Under the pieces are notes generated by a model, which did not search any database, was not told the origin of the DNA, and saw nothing but the letters and a program-made list of their open reading frames with translations. From Oxyruncus cristatus (lineage: Eukaryota; Chordata; Aves; Passeriformes; Cotingidae), in NCBI GenBank assembly GCA_013399855.1, contig VXAY01006823.1, positions 496,001 through 560,000 on the forward strand: a stretch of DNA of 64,000 bases. Reading direction: 5' to 3'. Every line of letters starts with the position of its first letter. Position 1 is the first letter of the stretch. Shown here in pieces: positions 23,207 to 37,709 of the stretch. A program made the position numbers and the translations under genes.

Positions 23207-26200
23207 CCCTTCCCAAATCTTCATTTGCGAAGCCTAGCCATGAATAAGTCAGATTGCATTCTGTTACATATTTTCTGACAAAACAAACATAATAAGACTT
23301 CTTGATTTGGTTGGAACTTATATAGAAGGAAAAGTACAGGCTAAGAATGTCTTCACCATCTGATGTTCTAAATGAAGAGGCAGCTAAGAAAATTAAAGTT
23401 GTAGTATTTCTCACCTACAATTGGATAGCAAACAGGATGAAATATAGAGTGTGATTCATTACTGTAGTTCTTGAAAATACCTTTAGACTGCCATCATATA
23501 TTACATATAAACTTCCAGCTTTTAGGTTCAGGTATGTACACTACCTCCCTCTTGCATATATGTTGAACAAGGTTGAAAAATTATCACCTTTCCACTTCTA
23601 TTCACATTGGTTTCCACTGAAAGGAAAATCAGTCATGCCAGTAGGAAGGAAATAACAGCATACTTCAAAACCAGGTGCCCTTATCACGTTGATCAGCAAA
23701 ACTTTTTTTGTCACAGAGCACCATGCTGCTGAATGTGATCAAAAGTAGTCCCAGCACTTCAACACATGTCTAGGTTATAAAAATTATTAAGAAAAGGCTC
23801 ACTAGAAACATAACTCAAGCAAAAAATTTCAAGTCTGGGCTTTTAAGTGCAAAACTAATGTGTTTTTTTCTAGTTCCATCTTATGATCTATAAAAAGGTG
23901 GGTCCAGTTCACAGTTTCCAGTTGAATTTTGAAACTGGAATTAGAGGTATTTGACTCAAGTCTATGAGTGGGGTGTTCAGAGCTTTTAAATTGTACCCAA
24001 TTAGTAAAGCTTCAGCTATTGTTTGAGACACACAATCTCTTCAGACTTTTACATGCATACCTGAGCATGACTTATAATCTCTTACAGGCTGTTGGAGGAG
24101 TACTAAGTAGATAGATAAGTCAACCTTAGCCCTCAGACTTCCAGATAAGCACAGTATTAGAAAATCATTATAGTCTAATAGGAGAAATAATTATGAAAAA
24201 AAAAGAGAAATTCAACTCATTCTCAAGTAAATTTTTTAACTAGATCACATAGATTATCTCTGTCCATTGAATGCGACAGGGAAGCATTGAAGGCTGTGAA
24301 ATCCTTCTTCCCCATGCTATGTTCCAAACAGCCACAATATAATGAATGTGTTCATCTGTTCCAGCAGTCTCTGAAGTGGGATGTTGTGTAACGAGAAGAC
24401 ATAGCCTTACAGATATCACCAAGGAAAGATGAAGCAGTGTCTCATGATTAGGATGAACCTTCCCAGACTGACTGTCTCTGTGCTAGACAGAAGCATTACT
24501 TGTTTTTCCACAGGCATTGGATGTTCACACATGTATGCCTTCATGATGCTTCCAAAACTTTTCTTTTGACAAGAGAGAGAGAGATAGGAGGATGAGTTTA
24601 AAGTAGAAGAGCTTCTCAGACTTGCAGGGAAAAATAATAATTTGGAAAGGATTAAAAATAAGGGAAAAAAAGCCCAAACAATGGGATGTTTCTGCCTGAC
24701 AGAGCAGTACAAAGAAAATTATACATCTACGCAGTATTCCAACAGTGGTGTAAGTAATTCCCTAAAGCCAAACTAGTTAAAAATACGAATCAATTGGTCT
24801 GAGGAGAGACTTAAGCTTGATAATTGAAAATAGGAAACAGCAAGTGTTCATAATGGGGAAAGAACAGGGGGTGGAGGAGTGGGAGGGTGATATAATGAGA
24901 TTTTTCTGTGTGTGTGTGATGTAAGGCCTATATTTTCTAAACTGGAGATATTACCATCAGGACAGAATTTTCAGTCAAAAGGTATTTTGTGTATTCAAGT
25001 TGAAGAGCAGCTTATCAAGGCAGCATCTCTAGGAAAATATTAGTCCCTGAAAAATAGAAAGGTTTAGTTTGTGTAACATGCAAAGAATGAATGTTTGCTA
25101 CTGTGGACCATGTATGAATTAAAGACAAAGCTAAAATTTATGAGAAACTTTGAATGCAGTATATTAGTTACAAAGATATAATGTAATCTTTGCATTAAAA
25201 TTATGTGCACAGACACTGATGCAATAACTTATGGGAAATAAAAAATTCACCGAATTCACAAAACAATTAAGTCAAGCGGGAGTAATGGAAACACCTTAAG
25301 CATGTGGTCAAAAATACAGTGCACAGAAATATTTGTCTAAGAAAAAGAATATCTGAATGTACAGAAAAAGAAATTAAAGTACAAACAGCACTTGCAATGT
25401 GCTGAAGCTTGAAATGGAACATTTCTATGAGACAAAAAGTTTGATAATACTGTTTACAGCAGGACTTCTTCATAAGTGTTAATGATTTTCTGTAATTCAT
25501 TAAATCCATCCATAAGGTGATTTACAACTGGTTTTTTTTTCTAATTTGACAAGAGTGTAAAATTTTCCAACAGGTGAGCTAAACCTGCTGAAGAGAATTT
25601 AAGCTTCTTGACTCTCTGCTTACTTTCCTTAGTTACCTTACACAAATCCCTTGAAAATAGACCACAAACGTCAAGGTATCCATGGATCCCAGCCTAAAAA
25701 TTACTTTTCAATATTCAAGGTAAGTTGATTTAGTTTAGTAGGGGTGGTGGTGAAGGAGGTAAATTCTCTCAAGCTTTTAAAAAACTTATATTTGACAGTC
25801 TAAATGGAGAAAGTCTGTACAATACCATAATAAAGGTGTGAACATGGGTCAATTTTATATGTATTATGTAGAAATAGACATCTAGGACTACACAGGGAGG
25901 TGTGACCTGTATTAAATACTGAACAACTGTGATTTCTACAATATTAGGTATTCCATGAAATAAAAATAAATTGTTGTTACATAATATAAATATGGTAAAT
26001 ATTGTAATTTTGGTTTTGTTAGAAACACAATCTTCTTGTTTTTAAGACTTGCACAAACTTTTGCTTTATTGTGTCAACCTAACTGGAAATGATACTAAGT
26101 ACAACTAATGTTTGATGAATGTTTTGGTCGGTTTTTGTGCACGCCGTTCATAATTAGACACAGAAGATTTTAATATTAGATATTTATAGATATTTAGATT

Positions 26201-26343
26201 TTAATATCTAAAACTGACCATTGGCATAAAACTGCTCTTCAAATTCTTTACAGTCAAAAATTACATATAAAAGGAGAAATTAAGTGTTTCTGTTAACATA
26301 AAAATTGCTGAAAGAAACGCAGTTAGGTGTAATGATTTTTTCT

Positions 26344-26382
26344 GTTTTCTGAAGTGTTTACACTGAATACACTTCAGAAAAC
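26344..26382. repeat. Perfect 14-bp inverted repeat, 11-nt loop
   Basis: GTTTTCTGAAGTGT (26344-26357) and ACACTTCAGAAAAC (26369-26382) are exact reverse complements separated by TTACACTGAAT. The stem could fold in RNA or as a cruciform in DNA. It is too short for a typical microRNA precursor by itself (usual stems are about 30 bp or more), and pairing does not extend outward. It may be the remnant of a small inverted-repeat element or simply chance. Confidence 0.9.
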
Positions 26383-27303
26383 CTTCACAGACTTATGAGA
26401 GAACCTGAAATTAAACCCCTTTCCTCTGTTATTACGTGTATTTGCAATCACTTATGCAAAATATATACTCATAGGTGGTATGACACCAGGAAATTCCTGA
26501 CCATGAAAATATCAGACAGATACGAATCTAATTGTAATAAGGGACTACCACAGATAGAGAGTTTGTTGTAAAAGGTTAAGGTTACCATCTGGAACAAAGT
26601 TCCCCTGAGTCTACCTCAAGTAAATTAAAACATGTTCTTCAATGACTCTTCAAATCTCTTTGACCCTATTCTGGTTTGTCAGGAAGGTTAGAAAGGTAAA
26701 AAAGGGTCTTTTTGTTTTGTAATTCAATTAAAATCAGTTTGGACAGGGATAATTCTTTTGTGGATCATAAATAAAACACATGAGAACTGAGGTGAGTAAT
26801 ATGACCGTATTGATATGATGCTGATGGAATGTTGTTTGTTAAAATATCCTAAAAAATAGTAATTTTATTGAAAAATGTTAAAAATGTAAGTTTTACCTAC
26901 TATGTTCTTCTTTCTTTTAGCAACACATGACATCCTGTGATTGCTTTCAATCATTTTGCAATTGACATAAATCTGCTTCTGAGACTTATGAGTATCAGTA
27001 AGCAATCTAGTCTTTTATTCAGCATTTTTATTTCATCAAGGGTAATTAGACTACTTTTTTGTATACTAGATATCCTTTCCACTAAGATGCTAAATTTCCT
27101 TCCTTCACTGATGCTTAGTAGACACACATTCTTTAATAAACAATGGAAATATGAACTTTCAGACCCTCATAAAATTACCAGTTTCCGCATTCAGCTTCAA
27201 TTTGGACTATGTTTTAGGAGTTCTGATGATTTATAATTGTCATGGGAGATGATTCCTGAAACTTATATTTTGTAGGTATAGTAATGCATGATCAGCTTCT
27301 GCT

Positions 27304-27385
27304 TAATACTAAAAATAATTAATAATAATAGCTGTTAAAGTTAATATTATTATATAAACATTATATTAATAAAATAATAAATATG
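27304..27385. repeat. AT-rich low-complexity patch
   Basis: About 80 bp of AATAATA/TTATTAT-type sequence with almost no G or C. It is simple sequence with potential to unwind easily. Confidence 0.7.
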
Positions 27386-30300
27386 CCATGTGAAATAGGT
27401 TATATTGAAAGGTTTTTATATTAGCAAAGCAAAAATCAGAGCAAAGAAAGACAATAAGGCCTGGTATATTAGAAATTTCTCTCAAAGAGTCCTTCACATC
27501 ATTCCCAACGAAATATGAACTAAACTGTTCAATACTATGAAGGTGACATTCATAGACCAAATTTAGGTAATGAAAAACCTAAATTTGGAGTCTTGTATCT
27601 TCACAGTTCTTCACCAGCAGGTGTGACTTATATCCTGGATCTATGAGTCATAATACCAAAACATTCTTATGGCTGAAAACCATAATCTACAAGCAATATG
27701 GGTTTCAGAGGTAAAAAGAGATTAAGAACAGTGAGTGGAAAAGCACAGGAAACCACTTCTCCTTGAATAGATGGAGATGGTCTCACCTGGCTGTAGAGTA
27801 TACCAGAGCCCTGTGACTGGGAATTTAAAGTACCCAGCATTGCCCTGCCAGCCTGGCTCTGCTAGTCATGGGCTGCCTGCTTGATGACACAAGAGCTGGG
27901 TGCCTCTCTTCTATCCTCAATGAACAGTGAAAATCTTCTCCAGAGTGCAAATAAGAGAACCGGGAACATGCTCCTGCCCTGCTTTTGCTCTGGATGAGCC
28001 CAGTTCTTTCTATTTCCTGCAGAGATACATAAATCAGCCTAGACCTCTAATCTGGGCTTAGGGGTTAGATACCTAATGTTAGTAGCATGAATACATCACA
28101 GAATGTACTCCACCAAAATGATTACACATGTGAAACACTATGAAAAGCAGTTTGCCAGAGCATGCCAGAATTAATGACTGAGATAGACTATAAGACAGAA
28201 AATAACTGAGGGAATGGCCGGGAATTCTTCAGAATGCATCAGCTGTGCAGTGTTTAAAGGCTTTTAAAATGAAATACCTCTTTCAGTGCCCTCCCTCAGG
28301 ACTTTTAATTGAAGCCTTATGGATGAGATGACTGCAGTAGTTCTTTTGGGAATAATAATTGTTGGGAGTGCCCATGACAATGGAGCAGAATACTAATCCC
28401 AAAGGTGGTTAAAAGAAGCAGTAGGCATGAGCCTGGGTCATAAGCAGAAAAGCATAATACCTTTTCCCAAGGGTGCTGCAAAAGGAATGAAGGATAAAAA
28501 GTTGTGCAATACTTGAAATTTAAGAAGGATTTGCAGCATTTTGAAACATCCCATTATTTAGAATGTAAGGTCAGTTTAAAGCTAAAGAGAACAAGACAAA
28601 TCAATAGGTTCTAGCATAAATAAAGTCCCAGAATTTTTTTTAAATGATAGCTACAGAAGGTTAAGAAAAACATAATTTGTTTCCTACAGGAAGTTTTGAA
28701 GAAGCTACACATATTTCCCCTCTGATATGTTTTTACAGGGGGAACTTCTTAATTTGTCACTAAAACCTCAATCTTTAAATAATATTGGTTGTTAAAATTT
28801 GCTGCTCTGATTATCTTTTTTAAGATATACAGGAAACAAACGAACAAACCCATCCCTTAGTTATGGTGTTTTGGTTTTGTTTGCTTGTTTGTTTAAAAGT
28901 TTCTCACTCTCTTTCACTTGTGACCACGACTTTGTTCAGGCTCAAGGGACTGTTTACAAGAGGAAAGGAATTGTAGAGGCAAAATATGCCCTACACAGAA
29001 GATAGGCATTTTTCCTATCTTCTATCCATTACGGTCTTCTTATCCATTTTTCTCTATCTTTCTCCCTTTCCCATCACAGAGCTATTTCTGAGGGAAATTT
29101 CTGCTGTTGCTGCCCACTGTCTATCTATTTACTTCACCTAAGTGCAGGAACATTGGGCAACTCTTCATAGGCAGCCATAGCTCCAGAAATTTAAATGTTT
29201 ACAGCTTGTACAGATTGTATCTGTTCTCAACTCATTCATGGTAGTTCTGAGGTTTTCCTGGCATGTACAACAAAGTTGGCATGAGCACACACTCTAAATC
29301 CCACTCTTTGGAACAGCAGCAGATTTATTGCATTGGGATTATGTAGTCAATCTTTGCTTGGGGAGTAGATTAAACTCTCAGAAGTTTTGAGCTTGGAGAC
29401 CCTGAACTAGCCATGCAGGTATACTCCCATCATCTGTGAACTGAGATACAGCACCTCTGGAGAGTGCAAATAAATAGATTTTTACTCATGGAGAGAGGAA
29501 AGTATCACCTTCCCATTAAGAGTCCTTTGTGATTTCTCAGTACATATGCCTTAAAATATAAAGGCATATCTTTAAAGTTTCTTATTTCTTTTGACTTTGC
29601 TGACCTTCCTGTTGTGGCACTGTAAAGACTGTAACTGATCACCAGTTAATGATGGCTAGGTTTTCAGAAGATGAAGTGCAGTATCTGTAAGGAATTTTCC
29701 TGTTAGTTTCAGTATGGACAGGTTTCAGTGTTAGACTTAAAAACTAATGCTCTTTCACTGATAGGAACGTTTAGGTCATCATAGCTTGCAACAGGTGTTG
29801 AATGCAGATTAAAGAAGTAAAAGACTAAAGGAGAGATTGTTTTTTACCAGAAATAGTGGCCCAAAGCACTTTCAGTAACCCACTTCAACACCTTGTTTCA
29901 CTTTAGAGACTAATCTGAACCCTATTTGTAGGCCAAGACAAATTTAGCTGAGAAAGCTTGTTGTGAGATTAATGCTATATAAATTCTGTGCTGGACCCTG
30001 TTGCTGTATTAAGCAAGGCAGTACTTGCAGGAAGAAGCAAAGTCTTTCATTGCACAAACTGATTACCATGCTCTCAGAGCTATAAACTGCTGCTGTTACT
30101 ATGTTAAACCAGCTGTTCCAGCCTGCTATTGAAATCTTTATCTGTCTCCATTCCCATGTGTCTGCATTAATCACAAGAGCAAAAACCCACAATGAAAACA
30201 TTTCTATTAATTAAAGCTTTCTCATTTTCTGGAAAGAAAAGATGAGTTTTGTAATATGCTAGTTGCTCTTGTTTAATGGACCATTGTTTCTTGCCTGTGC

Positions 30301-33061
30301 AGATGAACTGCAAAGCTGGAGAGTGACCATTAATATTCTGATACAATGATACTGTATCACTTTCATTAACCAAAAAAGAAACCCAAAAAACCACCACCAA
30401 CAACAAACTTAAAAAGAACAAATAATTTCTGCCAACTGTAAAGCATGCGATATGTCTTTTACTGTTAAGTTTGTTTCAACTTTGGTCCACAATACTATTT
30501 ATTTGAATAGGTCCTTATGATGTTTTGAATGTGTATACATGCAGGGACTGCTTGGAAATATGTGAAAGTTCATAAGGGCAAGATGGTAAGACATAGCCAC
30601 ATATAACCATTCATATAAGCATATAAGACCAACCCATATAGTTTTAAATATTATTATACATAAATATGGATTGGAACTGTTTTGTTATATTATTTCTTCT
30701 ATGGATCTGTTCTTACTAACTTATCCAAACTCCATGCAATCTGAGTTCAAGAACTGGATTCTTAATATTTACTTAATTGTTCCCCTTTTCACCCTGCCAT
30801 TGCACAAAAGTGTCCTTGGCATTCTATAGCCAACTCAATAAAAATCTTTTAAAGTACCAGTAAATATTGGGGGAGCAAAACTAAGAGAAGGAAATTATTT
30901 CACTGAATACTTCAGAAACATATCCTTTCTCTTGGACTCTGACATATCCAAAAACTTCAAGAAGGCTCATTTTTGCAGACAGAGTTATTGCAATGTCTAC
31001 AAAATTTTGGCACTGAGTCTGGGAAAATAGCATAAAAGGCAATGGTAGAAAGGCGCAGCAGGTGATGATGCCACTCAAAATTCCAGTCTGGTGCACTGCT
31101 CTGTGGCAGACGCTTCTGCCTGAAGCCTTCAAGCCTGCTTGCTACATTTAAAACCCTTGCAGACAAAGTAGTTGAGCCAAATACAGGAGAAGGAAGAAAG
31201 TATTTAGCCCTGGGAGAAGCACTGGGCTGTGGCACCAGAGTAAAACAAGGAGGCAAACAAACAAACTACAGATATGTCTGGAGAACTGGTAACAATTGGA
31301 TCTGAGTTTGATAAACAATTTCAAGAAAAAAAGGGATGTATAAGGCATCAATATCCATGGATATAAGGAGGGAGACCTCATTTACTTGTCTTTCCTTTGC
31401 TTTTCTGTCTCTTTCCTCAAAGAATACAAAATAATACACTGCAGATTAGGAACCAGATAAGTGGATGTATGAAAAAAAACAGAGGTACATACATCCCCAA
31501 TGGAACTTCACTGTGATTACTGGAATTATTTCAAGCCATGAACTAGGGTCATAATTTCATATTTATATTAAAACCTTGGAGATCAGTATAAATTGTTAGA
31601 CTTCAGGTTTGGAAAATCTGCCAAAATCCTTTCAACAACCCCTTCAAACCCCACACTTGACATATTGTTTATGTTTTGGATACTGAAACATAAGCTTAGT
31701 AAGCACAAAGCATAGGTGTTTGATGTTAGTGTTGTGACTGTACTTATTACTGGAATGTTCTAAAATATTGTTATAGTAAAGGTGATACTTGAATATAACA
31801 GAATAGAATATACACTATATTGTAGAAAACCTCCCTCAGTTTTATTGGTTTATAACCACAAAATTTGGGTAGTCTTAAGAATGGTAAGCCTCTTTTCCTG
31901 CCTATATTATTCTTTGTGCAATTCTTTTTTTATTTGTTTGTTTTGTTTTTCCTAAAAATTGTCTATTCATTTGCAGATCCAAAACCAGCATATACTATTT
32001 CAAATAATTTCAAATCTGTAGTTTTTTAATCATTGTAACACTGCATTGAAGGCAAGCAGAAATAATGTGTTTTCCTACCTCTAGCTGGTATCACTCTTGA
32101 ATGAAAACAGAAATGTCAAGGCCTGCTCATATTTTATTCTTGAAACGTGGACAATGGAGCTATGTCAAAAGTGAAAAATGAGAATTTACTACCTGTCCAG
32201 GGGTGTGCAAACTAAAGTTGCAGATTAAATAGCAATTTATGGGGCATAAAACCCAACAGACAATAAGCAGGCAATAGGCCTGGGGAATTGTCGGAAAACA
32301 CTGAAATATCGAACGTGACTTTGACTACCTGCACCTTAGCTGCAGCTGCAGCAAGAAGTGAGCAGATCAGGGGGGCAAATTTAAACACCTTTTACTTCTG
32401 AGCATGCATGAGAGGGTGCTAGGGAGTTTGGAGGAGTGCTGAGGCGAATGCTGAGCCAAATACTGAGATAGAAATCAATAGCAGAAAGATTCTCTGTAAA
32501 TGCTCTCTACAAAAAAATTAGTTTTCCCTATAACCTATTGCAAAACATTGCAACATCTTCAGATTTCTTTACTGAAACTGTTTTTTTTAACAACAAAAAA
32601 ATCCCCACCTTTTTCTAAGAGAATGAAGTATAGGATCCTCCTTCCTTTCAAAGGCCACAGGTTCAGCTGTCAGTCAAGAAGAAGAAAGGTACCTCTCAAT
32701 CTCCAGAACTGAAGGAGTTTTGTAGACAGGTTTGATGGCTTCAAGGAATAGAATGGACTTCGTTAAAGAGGCTGAAGTGGTCAGAGTGATGATGCTGAGT
32801 ACTAGAAACACAAAGTTGCTTATCAGTTCTTTTGAAGACAACTGTATGGGCAGACTGACTGCAGATGTGGGGAGCTGTGGGACTGTAGCTCAACAATCCT
32901 TTAATAAGCCCATTGTCTCTGGCTGACTTCCCAGAGGGGCTGCTGCACCCATGCCCCAGCACACCTTCACCTTGTCCTCCACACTACAGAGAGGGTTTCA
33001 TAGCTGAGGCAAATTGTCTGCCTTAATCATAACAGGGTTTCCCTTGAATGAAAGTTGAATT

Positions 33062-33076
33062 AAAAAAAAAAAAAAA
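33062..33076. repeat. Poly-A run
   Basis: An A15 run without a recognisable retroposon body upstream. A second run, A14 followed by (GA)5, lies at 34054-34077. Confidence 0.85.
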
Positions 33077-34283
33077 GTAACTAAAATGAAAGAAAAACCT
33101 ATTAATGAAACTGCAAATATACATTTTCCTTAGGAACCTACTGAGTTTGAAAACCTGAAAACACCAAACAACTTTGCTACTGACTGCAAATAGAACAAGT
33201 AGATTCCAGTTTCCTTTAGGTTAGTGGAGCACTGGTGATTCATGACATTAGTCATGACATCAGCCATGTACATTCCAGCAGAAATCAAACCTGGTAGCCA
33301 GAAATAATAACAAAGTTGAGTAGTTTCATAAGATTGGAAGGATTCAATGCATATTTGTCTCAGCTGAGAACTCTATACTCTGGCTTTTCCATTCACAGGA
33401 GATTTTTTCACGAGCTTCAAAACCCTGGAAAAAATAGGCTGCAAAACAATCTGTGCTTACATTTATAGCTAAGTCCATTGTGCATGTACTAGTAAGTTTC
33501 CCCAAAACTGGGTAATAGGCTTAAACTAGAATAGCTTACAGGTGACAGCATTCGAACATTGACATCCCCAATTATTACTGTTGTTACCACACACTAGAGG
33601 TTTTAGAAATACACAAGAAAAACTTTAACCAGTGGAAACTCATCCAAAAGATGACAATGCTCTGTGGTGCAAAGCTTGTCCTGCTGTCCATCCACAATAT
33701 GGACTCCAACAGCACATTCAATGAAGGTCCTCAGTTATGGCATAATGCTGATTTATTGTGGTTGCAGAACTGCAGCAACAATTTTTACTGTCATGACTTT
33801 TCTTATTGAAACTTAGAAAAATGTTTAGAAGAATTTGAAAATAATAAAAATTATCTAGGAGAAATTACATTTTAGGCAAATAGAGAAAGCATAAGGAGTT
33901 GAGAGGATAAGAAAAACCATGAAATAAAGCTTTGAGGTCAATGTGACATGGAACTGATTATGTCCTATTTATCTTCCCACACTTGCTTTGATATTGAATT
34001 CATTATTACAAATACCTGAAAAACTCTAGGAAAGTCCTTTCAAAACAGTCTGGAAAAAAAAAAAAAAGAGAGAGAGGCAGCAGAGAGTGTTTCTGTAAAA
34101 GTACAGAGAGTTAAGTACTAGACCCCAAGATACTGTTAGAGCCCCTTTACAGGTCTGAATTAGCTTGTGGGAGAGAATTAGTTTCACGTATACTTACATT
34201 TTGAGAATAAAATCTTAATAATTCTACAGTGTATGATGTTTAGTGCCCTAAGAAGTGTTTGCAGTTATACATGTCACGGAATA

Positions 34284-35346
34284 TGACAGAATCACAGAAT
34301 ATGCGAAGTTTGGTGGGACCCAAAACAAACATTGAGTCCAACTCTTAACCCTGCTCAAGACCATCCCCAAGAGTCACACCATGTGCCTGAGAGTGTTGTT
34401 CAAAACCTTCTGGAATTCTGGTAGGCTTGGTGCTGTGACCACTTCCCTGGAGAGTTCCAGTTCCTAACCACCCTCTGGGTGAAGAACTTTTTTCTACTAT
34501 CCAACCTAAACATCCCCTGACACAACTTCAGTCTGTTCCTTTGGGTCCTGGTCAACACAGAGATCAGAGTCTGCCCCTCCTCTTTCCCTCACAAGGAAGT
34601 TGTAGACTGTAATGAGGTCTCCCCTCAGTTTCTTCTTCTCCAGCCTGAACAGGTCAAGTGACCTCAGCCTCATACAGCTCCGCATACAGCTGCCCCTCGA
34701 GGCCCTTCACCATCTTCATCGCCCTCCTTTGGACGTTCCCTAACAGCTTAATACCTTTCCTATATTATAGTGACCAAAACTGCCACAATATTCAAGTTGA
34801 GGAGGGAAAATCATCTCCCTCAACCAGGTGGCGATGCTTTGCCTGATGCCCCCAAAGACACGGTTGTCCCTCCTGGCTCCCAGGGCACTGCTGGCTCAGA
34901 TTCAACTTACCACTGATGAGGACCCCCAGGTCCCTTTCCACAGCACTGCTCTTCAGCCTCTCATTCTCCAGTCTGTATGTACATCCAGGGTTGCCCCATA
35001 TCAGGTGCAGAATCTGGCACTTCCCCTTGTTGAACTTCACATAGTTGGTGAGGCCCAGCTCTCCAATTTATTGAGGTCTTTCTTCAGGACCTCCCTTCCT
35101 TTGAGGAAGTTAACAGCTCCTCCACTTTTTATTGTCTTCAGATTTGCTTAGTGTCCCTTCCAGACCCGCATCCAAGTTATTTATGAGGACATGGAGCCCT
35201 GTGGAACCGCACTAGTGACAGGTCACCAGCCTGATGTTACCCCATTCACTATCACCCTCTGTGCTCGACCCATGAGCCAGTTGCACACCCACCACATTGT
35301 GTGTTTATCCAGCTGTGTGCTGTACATTTTGTTCAGAAGGATGTCC
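34284..35346 (-). mobile_element. CR1 LINE, 3' part, minus strand
   Basis: About 1.06 kb of CR1 in reverse orientation. The 3' end is at 34284 (complement of the tail, GACAGAATCACAGAAT), and the 5' truncation is near 35346, just downstream of RT motif A. On the minus strand the frame 35040-34792 encodes KFNKGKCQILHL, and further upstream AVPQGS marks RT motif B near 35205-35190. The sequence between motif B and the linker is shortened, so the region of motif C is lost. It belongs to the same subfamily as the copies at 17780 and 45967, sharing the block with AGTCACACCATGTGCCTGAG. Reading frames on the + strand here are antisense artefacts. Confidence 0.94.
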
Positions 35347-36087
35347 CAATAATTTGTATAAAGAAAGTACCATTTCTAACACAGTATCCCTGGGTGAAGA
35401 AGGTTAGAGGAACACAGTGTTAATATCAGCCACACAAGGTTTATTCTGTAGTCAGTACATGCCCAACGTGAACTCAGTGTCAGTCAGATTTCCAGTTATT
35501 TCTACATTACTGTAACAATCTTCACTCTTCAATCTATATTTTGATGACAACTGTATTTCTCAGACTCTTTATCCACATATGAACACACGTACACGTGCAG
35601 TCTCACGGATGTTATCACATTCTAAACCTGAATATTTAATGTTTATTAGTCAACACTAATTAATTTTGTATTCCCAGTATTTTCCTTGTTTTTAATCATG
35701 AAAATGGAAGCATTGATGTATGTCTTTCTATGAGATCTGCCTGAGTTTTTATGGATGCTCCTTTGAAAATTATTAGAAGTGTATTTTACAACAGAACATT
35801 TAGGGGGTTTATTAATAGCAATCTATTTTAAGGTCTTATTGGTCCTATTAATGTATTAATTACTTTTGTAATTAATCTAGGAAAAATGTTTGATACTCTT
35901 TACATCTGGCTAGACTTAGTCCAGAGTGGAGAACAAAGAGACTCTTGTAAAATTAAATCTTTGTGTCTGATTATTTTTTCTATGGGTTTTTTTGGTAAAT
36001 AAATTTAAAACTGCTTTGTGAAGGCAATCACAGAATCAACTCCTGTTTTGCATTCATAAAGATGATTTTTAAAGCTGAGGCAAAGTG

Positions 36088-36109
36088 AAATAAAATAAAA
36101 TAAAATAAA
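36088..36109. repeat. (AAAAT)4 microsatellite
   Basis: Four uninterrupted AAAAT units. Potentially polymorphic in length. Confidence 0.9.
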
Positions 36110-37677
36110 TTGAAGGGTTTTCTTTTGGACGGGATTAGAGTCCTCATTTTGCAAAAGATTTTTAAATATTTCAGCAGAAAATTAAGACATTTTATATATG
36201 AATATAATTCTGTTTGTTATGCTAATACTCCTTCCATAAACAAGTTCTACTGAAAATCAAGACAAATTGTAGTGTTTTGGAAAAATTTTCAGTTAGAAAA
36301 TAATAAAAATTTTGCAAATGAACAAGGAAAGCTGTGTCAAAACCACATAATCCTTGAATCTGAATTTTGCCAAAGCAACAGTGTACTTGCTTTTTCCCAA
36401 TTATTTACCAGTGCACCAGTTTATTTTACTTTGAACATTAGTTTTCTTATTTTATTCTTTGGTGGTTTGTTGCTCTCTTTTCTAGACAATCATACCTGCC
36501 ATGTTCCTGGTAGTTCTTGCTTAGAGTAATTTGTGGCTGTAAAGGAGAAAAATGTTGGTGTTCATTTCCTGAGCTTTTATTTTATGGCTGGAGATGTAGA
36601 TGACAGTGATTTTTTTTATGTTGTTCTTGAGTTTTGACAAGTTAAACCAAGTAAGAGAGTTTTGTTTAATTTGTATAAATGGCTATCAATAACACAATTA
36701 CAGAGATATGATTTTAATACCAGTCCATACTAACTGCAATTTGAAGCAAACTACTACTACTTCAATATCATTGCATTGTACCCTAATATAGCACCTTCTA
36801 ATTTATGATTGCTGTGTTAGTGTAACAACCATTAACTTAATAAAGTAGGAATTTTTCAATCCCTCATATTTGCACCATATCATCAGCAGATGCTATTATC
36901 ACTGTTGGCTCATTGCCAAGCATCAATGTTTTGTTAATGCACAAAGCAAAAGAGGCTGGAACACAATATTTTTATGTTAGAAAAACAGCACTGACATCTT
37001 ACATTAGGAGAAAGACTGGGCTCAGAATGCCTTGTATTATAGTTGTTGGGATCACATTTATTTATTCTGTTGAGGATATGGTCCAAATCAAACACTCTTT
37101 CTCACAGGACCACAGCTGCAACTTGTAGAACACATTATTTAGAGAATAATTATATCCCTCTATCTCTTAGTAATTTTAAAAGGTATTTAATTTGTGATCA
37201 TTATGTAAAAAAAAACACATGTAAAGGACATTTAAGCACATTTTAACCTTTAGCAGATCTGTCCCATTTATCTTTCCCAGGAATGAAATCTTGTGCTTAA
37301 AATTTCTATTGAATCTGACGATAGCTAAAATAGATTAAGGTCTAATTGTGCTGCAATAATTTGAAACTTCTTTTCCCCAGAGAAATTTTTGTTTAATTGA
37401 TGTCCAGTTTCAAGACACACCTACCAGAATGATTCTTTTGCACTTTGAGTTCTTGCTTGTTTTGTTTGTTTTTTTCCATTACTCTATGGGGAGTTCCTGA
37501 AATACGGAGACATGGAGAATGGGAATTTATCCTGACCCAGAGATTTTGAAACAGGTATCCTCTTCCACAAGATCAGTCAAAGAGGAGAAAAGTAACATGA
37601 GAGCAGGAAAACCACACACATATCAAGTATAAGATTATGACATAGAGCCTTAGTTATTGGTATGCAAATCTAGACTT

Positions 37678-37709
37678 TAGATTAACAAATCTAGTAGATT
37701 AACAAATCT
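37678..37709. repeat. 17-bp tandem duplication
   Basis: TAGATTAACAAATCTAG (37678-37694) is followed directly by TAGATTAACAAATCT (37695-37709). Each unit is itself nearly palindromic around AGATT...AATCT, so the pair can also fold. Confidence 0.85.

Larger units (their letters stand above)
23207..34283. other. 11 kb unique AT-rich DNA, no gene recognised
   Basis: The longest repeat-free stretch so far. I see no exon or known interspersed repeat. It contains the hairpin at 26344-26382, an AT-rich patch at 27304-27385, a more G+C-rich patch at 27760-28030 that I could not identify, and A-runs at 33062-33076 and 34054-34067. Frames are at most 107 codons and unremarkable. Confidence 0.5.

Noticed and set aside
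32434..32468. Three degenerate TGCTGAG-type units
   Set aside because: Too short and too diverged to be called a tandem repeat with confidence.
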